Assembly (NCBI GenBank): GCA_958450365.1
Contig: CAUEEP010000909.1
Location: forward strand, 385,501-449,500
Source of the DNA: Mesorhabditis belari
Taxonomy: Eukaryota; Nematoda; Chromadorea; Rhabditida; Rhabditidae
Direction of reading: 5' to 3'
Length of the DNA stretch: 64,000 bases
A model generated the notes under the pieces. The model was not told the origin of the DNA. It saw nothing but the letters and a program-made list of their open reading frames with translations, and made no database searches. Made by a program: the position numbers and the translations under genes. Shown here one piece after another: positions 46,839 through 58,946 of the stretch; the first letter of the stretch is position 1; each line of letters begins with the position of its first letter.

Positions 46839-48590
46839 TGCTTCCAATTCTTAGTTTGCCAACAAACGACCCATGCTGAAATTTATGATTGACCAATTTA
46901 TGACAGCAAAGATTAGAGGTTTCAAAAACAGAAATGTTTGCCAAAATGTGAAGTACACAATGTGAAAATGCACAACGCCATCACTATTTGACAGTCAAGG
47001 TCAAACTTGATGTGCTTGTAATTAAACTTTTTATTTTTCGTTTTGTTTGAGTTATATCTTGGATCGAGTGCGCATCTACTGAAGTCTGTTTGTGTAATCT
47101 AATGTAAATAACTAAGTGTTGCCAGCTTAAGCCTATTTTATGAAAGATCTTGGTCACTAAAATCACCGAAGAAATGCCTCAACAAGAACATTGATCCATA
47201 AATTTTTTTTTTTTTCGGAAATCCGTGACTGTGCCGTGCTACCAAACCCTTCAAAAACCCTTGTGATCGACTAAGTGTTGGCGCCAGCTTAACCCCACAA
47301 TATCAATATATAGTAAGAAGAAAAAGCCCGAGATTACATCACCTTGAGATTACGACAAGCATAGCTATTTCCGTTTAAATTTTACGACCGACTTTCCTGT
47401 ACGGATTAGGTTGTTTGCCTTTCTTTAATCTAGAAATAACTCCTACACATGACGGCTTTACATGCAAAAATAAGCCTTCATAAGTCTCTGTTGGCACTAA
47501 AAAGGGGAAAGTGGGAAGTGAGCAATGTCAGGATTTCAAACATACCTTTTTTGGGGGTCGGTACTTAAATTTAAAACCATCAAGGAATCAAATAATAGCA
47601 AAATAGCAAAATAAAAGATGGAACATGTGCTAATGAAAAGGTTTTATATTTGAAAAAAATGATATGATAAAATGATATGATAAAATGATATAACGAAATG
47701 ATATAGCTTGAAAATGATACAACCTGCTGATACAGAGTGCTGCATGATGTTATTATAATTCTCATGTAAAACTCAAAACCTTTTACTCTTGGTTGTAACT
47801 CTTGGAAGGTTTCGTCTAACTAGTAGAATGTCAGAAAGTTAAAACCGCAAAAAGTTATAGATTGAACAAAAAGTAGCGCTCAAATTTAAGCAATATATCT
47901 TCTCAACCTTCATTTTGACTAATTAACAAGTCAATCCCTAAATATTCTCGAAACTGAGCAAATTATTCGAGAATTTTGTTGCCATTCCAATCACAAGGGT
48001 TTAACGACTTTCTTTGCGAAGTGCAAACGTGCGGAGTGCAAACGTTTTCTCATGTTTGCAGGAGATTTGCCAACACGAAGGGTGCCAACAATCACGGGTG
48101 TTCTTAAAATTTAAATTATCTTTGGAAACTAGAAATGCATTGTAGTCTCGGAAACTCGGCTTTCTTATTTTTCTCTTTCTACACAAACGCCTACATCCTT
48201 TGCTTAAGGCAAAGTTTACTTGTAAAGTCTTTGAAATGCAAAGTAAAAAGCACATACGCATTTGAAAGACTTTGAAAGACACATAACAAGGCAATAAATA
48301 ACTTTTATAAAACAAATGAAATTGAAGCATAAGAGTAACTTTAATGTATATTCAAAAGATGTGCAAGATTTACACGACTTTTAAAACTTGGTTGACCCAG
48401 GCGAGTTCAGACATTGAAGTTTAAAAACTAAATTTATTTTGACCAAGGTCTGACTTCATAGGTCAACAAACTCTACAGTTTCACCCTCTTCTTCGAGTGT
48501 CGTTAATTTGATTGCAGATAACACAATGAGTGACTTCTTTCTTTTGATCTTCACTGCTTTTTTTAAGATCATTCTAAAGAGGATTGAACC
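46839..48590. other. Gene-poor region upstream of gene H
   Basis: Upstream side of gene H. There is a tandem ATGATATGATAAA-type repeat at about 47655-47706 and a poly-T tract near 47201. I see no spliceable gene, transposon ends or RNA gene. Confidence 0.45.
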
Positions 48591-48599
48591 ATCGCTTGA

Positions 48600-48850
48600 A
48601 TCTTAATTGACTGTCAGTTTGCGTGACATCAATAAAAACATCAGCAATTTTTTTTTCAGCATCAGCAATTTCATCAGCATCAGCAATTCAGCAAAAAACC
48701 CCTATGATCAAAAATTTTTGAATAGGGGGATTGTCAACAAATATACTTATTGTCAGCATTAGAGAAAATAGAAATCACCGAAAGTCTCGAATAGCAGTCG
48801 ATCACTGTGAATAGCAGTGATCGACTTCCAAACGAGGAAGCACTGCATAT
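48600..48850 (-). pseudogene. Truncated copy of gene H's first two exon regions
   Basis: On the minus strand, 48830-48745 matches the region around H's first exon end (46750-46665: ...GATCGACT...GGTGATTTCTATTTTCTCTAATGC). Then 48640-48605 matches exon 2 (ATTGATGTCACGCAAACTGACAGTCAA). The FAIHG part is eroded and the second exon has lost its frame. Nothing downstream of block B2 remains, so this is a short dead duplicate. Confidence 0.65.
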
Positions 48851-49340
48851 GTACTGGTGGATGCGGCTCAAATCAATATTGTTGCCGAAAGCTTGGTCTC
48901 CGCTGCAATTCCAGATGTCATCACTCATTGTCGTTTAAAAATAAGTAAAACCTTTTGTTTTTTGTTCAAGCTAGTAAGTTTGATGTTGTTTTTTCGCTCT
49001 GGTTTTACGCGTTTATTGATTCGTTTCGTTGATTTTTTGAATAAATTTGAAAGGAACCTCGCTCATTTCAACAAATCTATCAGATTTGAACTTTTGGAGA
49101 AGTTATTATTAAAATTTGCTTTGCTAAAGTTTAATTGGGATTAGATTGCCGCATTTACTCTATTAGTACTGCGCCTTTAATAGTACTGCGGGCTGGGGGT
49201 AGATCGAAAAAATAGTACTGCACGCAAAAAAATTTGCACTGATCCACTTTCATTTGTGGGTATTTAATAGTAAAAAGATTAAAACTAACACTGTCAATCG
49301 ATTCCCCAACCCTCAAAAACCCCGGGTACAATTTTTTCGT
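48851..49340. other. Gene-less stretch
   Basis: AT-rich, with a short internal repeat near 49160-49215 (TAGTACTGCG twice) that resembles eroded pogo-MITE ends. No gene recognised. Confidence 0.4.
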
Positions 49341-49461
49341 TCAAAAATTTGAAATTTTTGAAATTTCAAATGCAAAAAAAGACCGCAGCGTGTTCCCTGT
49401 GCGCGAGCACAATCGCGCTCGATCTGGCATACGATGTTTGCAGATATAGTTCCTTTTCACT

Positions 49462-49730
49462 TCTTGAATCGGAAGCGTCCATTTTGGGTCATCCGGTAAC
49501 CAATCCGTTGTCTGCCCCATGTGGTCACCGCTTCCCAAACCCAACCCCGGCTGTAGAATTGGTGAACCCAATTCCGGCTCATTTTGACCACTATGGCGGG
49601 TTCTCCGTCGGTCGAAATGGGATCCCAAGTGCCCCTAACAGGGTGCTGAAGGGAGCCGCTGTGAATTTTTGGATTCATCCCAAGGATTTCGGTCCGCAGG
49701 GGCAGCAAGAACTCATGAAATAAAACGGGC
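49462..49730. repeat. GC-rich segment, inverted copy 1
   Basis: About 270 bp, clearly richer in GC than its surroundings and roughly 90% identical to the complement of 53309-53575. Long open frames exist on both strands; the minus frame (49771-49457) contains GTWDPISTDGEPA and RNWVHQFYSRG. I do not recognise the protein, and the partner copy has stops in both directions. A captured coding exon or a transposon piece are both possible. Confidence 0.7.
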
Positions 49731-49771
49731 AAAAGGTCAATTATTCTTGTCACCCAACAACACTCTCTCAC

Positions 49772-52453
49772 TTGGATGTGATGACTTCACAATTTTTCGG
49801 ATTCTTCTCAATGTCCAAATGTCTAAAATGAGAAAATTAGGCAATCATAAAGGAGAAAATCTTCCTGCACCTTTCTGAATGATTTTGCTTGTAATTGCTT
49901 TTTTTTTTGGCTAATTTTGTAAGTGTTAATAAATGTAATTGGTTGACATAAAAGGTAGAGTGGTGCGGGAAGACGGACAAGTGCCGGAAATTATGTTTTA
50001 AATTATGGAAATCAAGGAAAGCCCTCGTTGAATTGACCAAGCTCTGTTTATTTTCTGAAAAAGTGTTTTCAATTGCTCCATTGACACTTCTCTTGATTCA
50101 TGAAATTTAAACGATTGCAGGTCTTCTCCAGTGAGTCATATTGGATTTTTAAGCCTAAACGTATCGTCATTGATCCAATCGCCAAAATAGTAGCTCATTT
50201 TGAGAGAAACGCAAGAGAATGCCAGATTGTAGCGGTGGCCTTTCCATAATTTCAAGACAACACTCTACAATTTGAATGTCGAGTCGATTCAGAAAAGTGA
50301 GTTGATTGAATCTCGGATTTAACATAACACGAAAAAGAATCAAAAAAATTGCTCGACGAAGTTTGGACGAAGTTCCTGATGCAGCAAGTTTGTGAGTGCT
50401 TCCATTCCAGTGCATTCAACTTTTCCGATTCTCAACGGCCATCTCCAAGTAAAGTTCACGAAAAAATCAAATTACTCTCTGGCGAGAAATGAAAAAGTGG
50501 TTGGTGTAGTCGCTAGATCGTCGAAGAGTCCTATGGTAGTTTGAGTCAAAAACTCTAACTTGTCTATTGGGGTGTCTTCGATATGAAAATACTCATTTTT
50601 GTACAACTTATTTGACTTTTTTGAAAGACTCTTTCAGTCGTTCTTTTCTCAAATTCACTATCTCGGCAGGAATTATTGACATCAACACTTGAGCAATCAA
50701 ACGATTCTTTGAGCATTTTAGTTTCCACTTGATCTTTCGTATCATCGAAGCCGATTGGTGTAAAAAGAACTTTTCAATTTGCGTCAATGTCAAGTTGAAA
50801 TTCGTATCGATTTTCGATTTCATAAACAAATAACTGAATAGAGCAATCCATTTTTATTTTCAATCTTTTTCAGTCGAGCTTGTGTAGACAGGCACTCCCA
50901 TGTCGGGTATCACGATCAATCGAATTGTCACCGCGTTTCTCTGTGCCATGTTGTACTCGATTTTTGTTTTTGCAAAACCTGCTTCCAATTATTGCTTATT
51001 TGTATTAAATTGACAACTGTAGATTAAGGTGGTTCTTTGGGAAGAATGGGTAAAGTTGAACTTTACAAATGCTTGTAACTAGAGTGTTTCCCTCAATAAA
51101 TATCCTTCCTTGTTAAAATTTAAGGTATTCGGTCACCGACAAGCTGAATAAGTTGAAATTTGACGTGAGAAACACACTCCACACTCTACCAGTGTTCGCA
51201 ATATCTTTTGAATGTTACATGATTGTTTAATCATTTAGAAAGGTCAGAAAATGCAGAAAGAGGCCTAATTTCCTCATTTTAAACATTTGGACATGAGAAG
51301 AATCCGGAAAATTGTGGTCATCAGGTAAAAAGTAAGGAAACTATTTATTCTAGATGAAATTCTCGGAAGCAAAGAAATCATTGGCGGTCGATTATCTAAA
51401 CAAATCGTGCCTCCAATTTTCTAACTTTGTTCAGCTGATAGTCAATCACAGAATCATCGTCTCCTATTTGATGTTCAAAAAACTCACCAACAGTCCCAAT
51501 TCTCTAATTTTTCATCGATCATGAACTCCGGCAATTCTTACAAAACAGTCTTTGCCTGAATCGGTTTCTCCACTCCCATTTCATCCAAGTTTAGAATCTT
51601 TGCCGTCTTCTTCGATGGCTTACTATACAAGCGAAATGTTCGCTTGTATATGTACGCCTTGCCACATTGTGCTATTTTCCGGGTGCTTCCAATTGTCGCT
51701 TATTTGTATGCTTATATGCTGTATGTAGAGCTTCTTGTTTTGCAATTTCTTTGCCAAGCATTTGTGATAATGGAAACGACACTCGTTCTGGTGGGTTCGA
51801 GCTGGAGATTTGATGGGTTTATTGGATAAAAACCTCATGGTAAATTCCCCTGAAGTGATCACGCCAAAAACGGACAGACCAAATAAGAGTTGAAGATTGT
51901 AACGATAAATTAAAAAGCAACTGATTTGTTGATAATACTCACCTTTTGAGGCGAGATGTGCCAATACAATCTTTTGAAAAGCGTTATGAATCGAGGAGGA
52001 TATCCTTGGAACAAATTGTCGCAAAATTTTGCTGATTCATTGAAGGGTGAGGGAATATAGAGGTGTGGTCGGGAGGGAAAACTTTGAAATTCACCTATTG
52101 TCTACTGTTCAAAATCAGTGACTTCTGAAAAATCGCTCACCCTTATCGTAGACAAAGAAACAAACGTCAAATTCCTCTTTGGCTAATAGCTTCCGTTTAA
52201 ACAAAATGATAAATCATTGGAAACTAAGAGAATACTCAAGAAAATGGAGAGAATGGGGATGGAGATGGAAAATGGAGAGCATTTGAAGGTAAAGCTGAGA
52301 ATAAAAATGAGAAAGTTGGTGCTTATGAAACTGGACTGAAACTTAAAAAATGAAACTTGTTAGACTAGGATTTTAGATTTGTCTGTCTTGCTTTCATGCA
52401 CTAAGTTCTAAACAACGAAAGAATCAACATGTTTAAAATAAAAGCCGAAAAAT
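49772..52453. other. Region with unassigned minus-strand exon-like pieces
   Basis: On the minus strand several open pieces have splice-like edges: around 51860-51750 (a basic stretch ending ECRFHYHKCLAK), 50960-50870, 50829-50608 and 50560-50490. The first faintly recalls the second zinc-finger half of nematode nuclear receptors but lacks most of the cysteines. I cannot assemble a frame across the pieces. Possibly a decayed gene, otherwise nothing. Confidence 0.25.
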
Positions 52454-52735
52454 ATGCAGACTGGACCTGGTGTCGATGATTGGAAATGGTCGGATGGATC
52501 ACCGTGGAATTACACGAATTGGGCTCCCGGGGAACCGAACTCCGGGGACAGTCACTGTGTTTGTGTATGTTTTTCATAAAAGTAATCTTTGATTTCAATT
52601 CCTGTAACAATTAACCTCATCGATTTTCAGATTTACGCCGATGTAACCAATCCAGCTATGACGGCCAAATGGGACGATTGGCCCTGTGATAGGGCCTATC
52701 GAGCAGCGCTTTGTGAACAGCCGGCTAAATTCTGA
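52454..52735 (+). pseudogene. C-type lectin domain, 3' fragment
   Basis: Exons 52454-52564 and 52631-52735 join in frame and end in TGA. The product reads DWKWSDGSPWNYTNWAPGEP, then C-V-C, WDDWPCD and ALCEQP: the second half of a C-type lectin fold with the WxWSDG, NWxxGEPN and C...W-DDxPC...CE landmarks. The EPN-like GEPNSG and WDD motifs would support calcium/sugar binding. The first half of the domain and a signal peptide are not found upstream (52030-52453), so this is probably a truncated duplicate. Confidence 0.75.
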
Positions 52736-53308
52736 ATTTTTAAGTTTTTGAAATAAAGTTTTTTCTTTTAACTGTAAGCTTAAATGTAGACAGCTTTTGA
52801 GACAATTTCACTTAAACCCTTTTCCTAAAGCTACCAATTACCGTGTACGTAAATTAACAAGAAGAAAAGTTAAAATTGAATTGTTTATGCTAGAGAAGTG
52901 TTAGAGAAAAAAAATCTTTCTCAGAGTGTGAAAACATCTTGATTGATTGCTGTTTATGCAGTGACAAGCAAACTTTGCAATAGAAAAATGAATACATTGA
53001 TTCACACGAATAATGTGGGACAAACCGTACACAAGCACAACCCCTAGCACTCAAGCCCTCACATGGGAATGATCCGAACTGAACGAACGATTTCGCCGCG
53101 AAGATGCAAATGCCTATCGAGGGGAACACGATGCTCTATTTATTTTGGTCCATTCTCAGCGGCAAGAAGATCTCGACTTCGCTGATGTACAAAAATAACT
53201 CGTACAAAGCCGAGGTTGTTTGGAAATTTGATGGTATCACAAAATGGATATAGTTTTGGGTTGGCGCCTATGAACTAGCCTTCATTTTTTAAAACTTGAG
53301 CCCATTTG
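52736..53308. other. Gene-less stretch
   Basis: Sequence between the lectin fragment and the inverted GC-rich copy. I see short open frames only and no transposon ends. Confidence 0.4.
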
Positions 53309-53575
53309 CTCGTTTTATTTCATGAGTTGTTGCTGCCCTTACGGACCGGAGTCCTTGGGATGAATCCAAAAATTCACAGCGGCTCCCTTGCACACCCTTT
53401 TACGGGCACTTGGGATCCCATTTCGACCGACGGAGAACCCGCCACTCTGGTCAACATGAGCCGGAACTGGGTTCACCAATTCTACAGCCGGGGTTAGTTT
53501 TGGGAGGCGGTGACCACCTGGGGCAGACAACGGATTGGTTACCGGATGACCCAAAATGGACGCTTCCGATTCGAG
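53309..53575. repeat. GC-rich segment, inverted copy 2
   Basis: Inverted partner of 49462-49730, separated from it by 3.6 kb. The plus frame equivalent to copy 1 is interrupted by TAG after YSRG, and the opposite frame has a TAA near its end. The right flank passes directly into a mariner-MITE relic. Confidence 0.7.
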
Positions 53576-53589
53576 CAGGCAGGCAATTT

Positions 53590-54003
53590 ACAATTTACAG
53601 GCAATTTGCGGATTCCTCTTTCGTAGTAGGATTTTGGTTTGTGTGTGAGACAAGTGTGAGACTCAAAAATGGAAGACTGGAGATGTCCCAGTTTGAGCAC
53701 TTTCTTCAAAAAAAATCCATTTTGGTGTCAATAGAAAAGTTGTAGAGAATCAAAAACTAGGCTTATAGCCAAACTTCCAAAAAGATACGCTTAGTAGTTT
53801 CGCTTAAAATGCAAGTTTTGTGAAAATTCATAAATTTGGCATTTCTTGAAAACCAGTTTTTGAATCGTTCTCAAAATTTGGATATGAGCTTGATTTTTGA
53901 TTCTCTACAACTTTTCCATTGACACCAAAATGGGTTTCTTTTGAAGAAAGTGCTCAAACTGTGACATATGACAATAGCCCGCAGTTTTCAATTCACCAAT
54001 CCA
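53590..54003 (-). mobile_element. Relic of the mariner-derived MITE seen at 22247-22765
   Basis: Inverted partial copy: the right end CGCAGTTTTCAATTCACCAA corresponds to the left end of 22247-22765, and the palindromic middle is shared (TTGACACCAAAATGGGTTTC). The other terminus is missing. Confidence 0.7.
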
Positions 54004-54289
54004 GTAGGTAGAGAAGTATAGAAATACAATGCAATGAGTTGTGAAAATGATTGTTAACTACCAATTCAATCCATTTTAACAATTTTTGATTGAATACTTT
54101 TAAATTATAAAGAAAAGGTGGGAAAAGCGTGATGATTTTGAGCAATAGACTTCGAGAGTGGATACAAGATTCGAGAGGGTACAAGATGTTTTTTAGTAAA
54201 AGCAAACGTAGTAAAATCGTTTCTTAGCAAAAGCAATTTGTTAAACGCTACACTTTACACTACGTAAAGTGAATGATTCACTCCTTTTG

Positions 54290-54760
54290 ACTGAATATTT
54301 TGCTATTTCAAGGAGGGATACAGAATATTCAGCCAAAAGCAGATGCAAATTTTTCTATGCAAATTTGGGGGACTACTATTGGAGGGGGCTACTATTACAG
54401 CTTTTACGGTTCGTCGTGGTATTTGTGAAGCAAAACACTACAATACTCCAAATGACATCCACGACTGGTGATGAAGAGTGGGTATTATATTTCAACTATT
54501 GACCTAAGGAATGGATAGGATCCGGGGAAAAAGCAAAACCTGAGCCGAAGCTAGAACTCCACCAGAGGAAGATAATGTTATGCATTTGGTGGGAGATCGA
54601 AGGAGTTGTTTACTGGAAATTGCTGCCTGAAAGTATGACTGTTGCAGCATTTCTGTACACTATACAGTTGGATAAAGTGGCCGATGAAATCACAAAAACG
54701 GTGAAACAAGGGAAAAGTTCTACTTTTGTATGACAACGCTAGAAAATTTCGAATCAGTTA
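54290..54760 (+). mobile_element. Pogo-MITE end and mariner relic
   Basis: At 54378-54408 the motif GGCTACTATTACAG...TTTACGG resembles an eroded pogo-MITE end. From 54450 to 54745 the plus strand translates as mariner transposase pieces (TGDEEWVLY, KIMLCIWWEIEGVVYWKLL, LDKVADEI) with stops. Both are remnants. Confidence 0.6.
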
Positions 54761-54956
54761 CTCAAAGACTAAACATGAAAAAGATTTGTCTGCCAAATCA
54801 TGATCTTCAGGAAGTTAATGAGAAATTTAAACGGGTTACGGTAGAAAGATAGACAGGTTGCTTGTATTTTTATACATCTGGAAATGCGATGAAATCAATT
54901 ATCAGAGTTTGTCTTACAAGCCTTTTCAAAGTTCTTGCATCACAAAATCAAAACCA

Positions 54957-57900
54957 CTAAACAACCAATTGAATCCACTCTTTTGGCGTCGGCATTTTGT
55001 GTTTCCAATGGAGAGCTGGATTGAAATAAACAATCGATCGATTGCCAGCCAAATAAGCACCCAAGTAACCAAAGGTTGATTGAATATCTGAGCAATTGTT
55101 ACGATCGACAACAATCTCTCCCAACTTGTCAACAAAATATGCGTGCATTGATGCGAGAGAAATGACCAGACGAAATGGATTGGATGATCGTCAATGGGGA
55201 GCCACGTTGAGTTAGCAAAATCTGGAAATGGCTAGATAAAGAGATGATAACTTTAGTGATCAACCTTATCAAAAAGTTCTAGATTTGTTTTATAAACAAA
55301 AAAACTTGGATTTCCTATAAAGCTCACGTTTAAACTCTTCTGTTCTCACATCGGCTTTCAAATTTTTTGCGTCATCCGAGAAAATTGTGATCCCGAAATT
55401 GGACACTAAACTTTTTGACTGTTAAAATAAGCAGGATTTCTCTTACCTGCTTCTTGTTTAATGATCACATTCAACGCCTTAACAATGTAAGAAGATTTGG
55501 CAGCATATGAGCCGAAATCTTTTCGTCGCCAATGAACACAAATTCTGAATGAATTTTTGAGACTGGTCAGTGATCTTGACCACTTTTGATCATGCAACAA
55601 CAGTTTTTCAAGAAAACCTTTTGTAGAGTGATTATTTCTTGAAACTGATTGCACATTAACATCCCAGAATTTAATTTCACATCTTCTGATCTAAATTTCA
55701 TTGCTGTTAGATTAAAAACAAGGTACATATTGAGGAAAAACGTAAAAAAAAATGAAAATCTACTATGCAAAAGTGTTTAGTGATCAAACAGCAATGAAAC
55801 AAGAAACAATGAAGCATCAAAAGATGTGAAATTCAATTCTGGAATGTTAATGCGCCATCAGTTTCAAGAAGTAATCACTCTACAAAAGGTTTCCTTGAAA
55901 AAATGTTTTTACGGCGAATTGACGCTGAATTGACGAAATTGACGCCAATGTTTTGCTTCTACTTGCCTCTTTTTTCTCTTTCGAAAATCATCGGGCAGAA
56001 TGAGTTTTGTCAGCTCGAGAGTCTCCTCAGTGAATCCTAATCGGAAAGCCACCTCCTCCCAACCAAGATCATTCAAATACTGGATATTCTGAAAACCAGA
56101 TTCTGAAAGTATTCAAGTATTCTGAAAACCAATTTGAAAGTAGAAAGCAGAAAAACTTTATCTATTAAGTTAATTACTCATTTTGTTTCTTAAGTTCCCA
56201 ATGATTTGCTAACAATTTAGCTGCCGTTAGATAAAATGAAGGGATTCAGAAAGCCGAAAAATAGATTAAATTTGATAATTCATATGGAACGTAAACGTTC
56301 TCATATGGAATCGTTCAATTTCAGCCAAATTTACATGTTTTCCATCGATCTTTCGTATCATAAAGCAAAACATTGCATATTTCCCCCTCTTCATTTATTC
56401 ACCTGCAAAAAGGCGGCGTCGATGACAACGATTCTCTCCTTTTCCAGCCCATCAAACCGAGAAAAGTTGATGTAAGTCGAGGGTTGGGCCTTTAAATTCA
56501 CCCGGGGCAGTGAAGAGATCTAAGACATTATTGAAAGTTTAACAAGTTTAACCCAATCCACATTTAGCCCCAAACTCTCTGACTCGAGGAAAAACCCATC
56601 AAGAACATTGGGGAAATAGTGTAGGGTTTTCCAGAGTTGGCGAATGACTGGCTGATTGAATGAATCGCTTTGGAGCAAGAAAGAAGGACGTCTGGAAAAA
56701 GGAGATTGATTGAATATTTCAAGAACACTGGTTATATAAGTTTTATAGAGGTAAATGTAAATAGTAAGTGATTCAAAACTTTGTCTTTGGTGACTTTGAA
56801 ATACTTGAAAGTGAAATAACCAGTTTTGCGTGCTAGTGAATTTAAAAAACGATCATAATTTGTGCTCTCAAAAAAAACGTGGTGCAATTGAATCAAATTT
56901 AGCAGTGAAAAAGCTCAAAAGGGGCTATTTGTTGGTTTTTGAACCAACCAACTAGACTTGCTTAACGAGAATCAACGAGACAAATGGGTCGCGCAACTCC
57001 AGGCGCTCTAGCCTCCCGAGCATCGGATTCCGATGAACTTTTGTTTATTTAAAAGTCAAGATTTTAAGCTATCTATGATACTCATCACTTGTATTTTTCT
57101 TTTGAAAAACTGGGCTGAAAACCTTATCGAGACTTAACGAGACAATTCCTCGTTATCTTGTTAGTCGAGAAGGATTGTCTCGTTAATTCTCGATAAGGTT
57201 TTTGGCCCACTTTTTCAAAAGAAAAATACAAGTGATGAGTAAGATAGATAGCTTAAAATCTTGGCTTTTAAATAAAAAAAATTCATTGGAATCCGATGCT
57301 CTGGAGGCTAGGTCAAGCGCCTGGAGTTGCGCGACCCGATTTTTTGGATCTGTCTCGTTAAGCCAGTCTACAACAGACTTTCTTGAGTCTTTGAAATGAC
57401 AGTTTTCAAGTGGATCTATCCAATTGATTAGTTAGTTGCTCAAAACAATGTATAAAGTTTTTTTGTTAAGTCACTTTTGAATAGATGAAATCTGTGTGCC
57501 ATCAACAAACCTGTGCAGCCTCTTCGCTATGGCGGCCACTCCCAATATCTCGAAGATTCGATTTCCCAGCTGATTCCCTCCATGCAATGAGCTCATTCGG
57601 GCAGCCAGCAATCTCTCATTTTCTTCCAGCAAATCTTTTCCCTCGAATAATCTTTTCGATGAGCGAGAACGATGTTTGGTGACAAAAAGAATTGAAGAAG
57701 AAGTATTGCCAAAAATTTTGTTAAATGAAAAAGAGAATTTGTTATTAAAAACGACCAAGTATTCTTTATTTTTTGCACTATAAAGTCGAGTGTTATCTTT
57801 ACAATCACTATAAAATCGAGTGTTCATTAACAAACATTATCTTTTAATTATCTTTTACTAACTCTATGTTTTTTTGTGGTTTAGACACTCAACTCTGGTA

Positions 57901-58071
57901 TCATTTGAAAGCTCATACGGTTCTCGACAAATTTAAACATCAAAACGAACTTTAATCATTGGAAAAATTTCTGGGCATTCAAATAGGAATCAAAACTGAC
58001 CTCGAGTTCCAAAATAGAAAAAGAACAACAGCAATAAAGAGTATGAATAGATATTTTATTGAGAGATTCAT
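54957..58071 (-). CDS. GT11-like (alpha-1,2-fucosyltransferase type) glycosyltransferase
   Basis: Nine exons: 58071-58001, 57807-57511, 56691-56562, 56519-56403, 56088-55963, 55690-55447, 55405-55328, 55221-55126, 55087-54957. All phases agree and total 1290 nt (429 aa). Residues 5-22 form a single N-terminal membrane anchor, as in type II Golgi enzymes. GGNQLGNRIFE at about 100-110 matches the N-terminal GT11 motif. HWRRKD at 300-305 matches the HxRRGD-type motif I that binds GDP-fucose. STFGYLGAYLAG at about 390-401 matches the C-terminal TFGFWAAYLAGG motif of human FUT1/FUT2. It presumably transfers fucose to glycans in the Golgi; donor and acceptor are inferred from family only. The motif has W and K where family members usually have V and G. 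Introns 6 and 8 are only 41 and 38 nt. Confidence 0.82.
55823..55908 (+). repeat. Inverted copy of the start of GT11 exon 6
   Basis: About 85 bp in intron 5 repeat, in opposite orientation and with few changes, the first part of exon 6 (55685-55600). The pre-mRNA could form a hairpin that includes the exon 6 acceptor. Confidence 0.8.
56950..57400. mobile_element. Long palindromic repeat in GT11 intron 2
   Basis: Arms of about 190 bp (56957-57160 against 57175-57370) are inverted near-copies; both contain ACTTGTATTTTTCTTTTGAA or its complement, and CTTATCGAGA is near the centre. The outer ends read TTAACGAGA. It folds as a single hairpin. No coding content or clear target duplication. Confidence 0.75.
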
Positions 58072-58424
58072 CTTAAAGAGGAGGTCATTTGTCGAGATGC
58101 TCAAATTTGCAGTTTTCTTTTTCTTAAACTAATCGATTTTTAGTTTCAAAGGAATTCAAATAAACCATAAAAGCTATTGAAGAAAAGCAGACGAATAAAA
58201 GTGGAAAAGGAACAAGGAAAAGCCTTATCGCAGTCGTCGCATTTCACTTATCATTTTCAAAATTGGAATCATACAACGAATAGCAAAAGGGTTCTTGAAA
58301 ATGAAAATCCTTTCGTTTCTTCAACTTCTTGCAGTGCCAAAGTGTCGTTGCAGTGTTGTTGTTTCGTTGTAGAAATTAAATGATTTTAATTTTCTATTTA
58401 ACTTGTATCGGTAATTTTTGTCTA

Positions 58425-58946
58425 TTAGGTTGATGCAAAAGTCTTTTTCATTTTTTTTCGTCTGCCGTTTCAAGCCAACAAATGCACCAATTAAACTACG
58501 GTTGATTTCATTAGAAAAACCAATTATTTTTCTGCAAAATAACATTAAAACGGGTTTAAAAATATTTTATGCCTGGATTTTCTTGAGAGTATGAAGTCGG
58601 GTAGTCAAAAAGGGCTAACTCGATGATGCGGTTTAGACACCTTAGCTAAAGAAAACCTATCTTCGTGTCAATAGATAAAAGATAGAGAAAAAAAAGTTTG
58701 ATATTTCGCCAAAATTTCAGAGAAATTCATTCAGCCAATTTTTCCGTAGAGTTTTTTATAGATTTTTACGAAAAAGGCGTTTTTCACTCTCGAATTTGCT
58801 TGAAAGTGAACCGAAATTCATTTAAAAAGATGCAAATTGAACAAAAAAACACTTTTTTTATAGAGCAAACTATAGATTAATTGGTGAATTTGTTACTTTT
58901 TAACAGAAGTACGAAAAAAATGAAAAAGACTTTTGCATCAACCTAA
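58425..58946. mobile_element. MITE with mariner-like ends
   Basis: Ends TTAGGTTGATGCAAAAGTCT and their complement within TA duplications (58423-58424, 58947-58948). No transposase. A diverged relative appears at about 5490-5860. Confidence 0.85.

Noticed and set aside
51623..52024. Nuclear-receptor-like zinc finger on the minus strand
   Set aside because: Only a faint ECRFHYHKC resemblance; most zinc-binding cysteines are missing and no continuous frame links it to a ligand domain.
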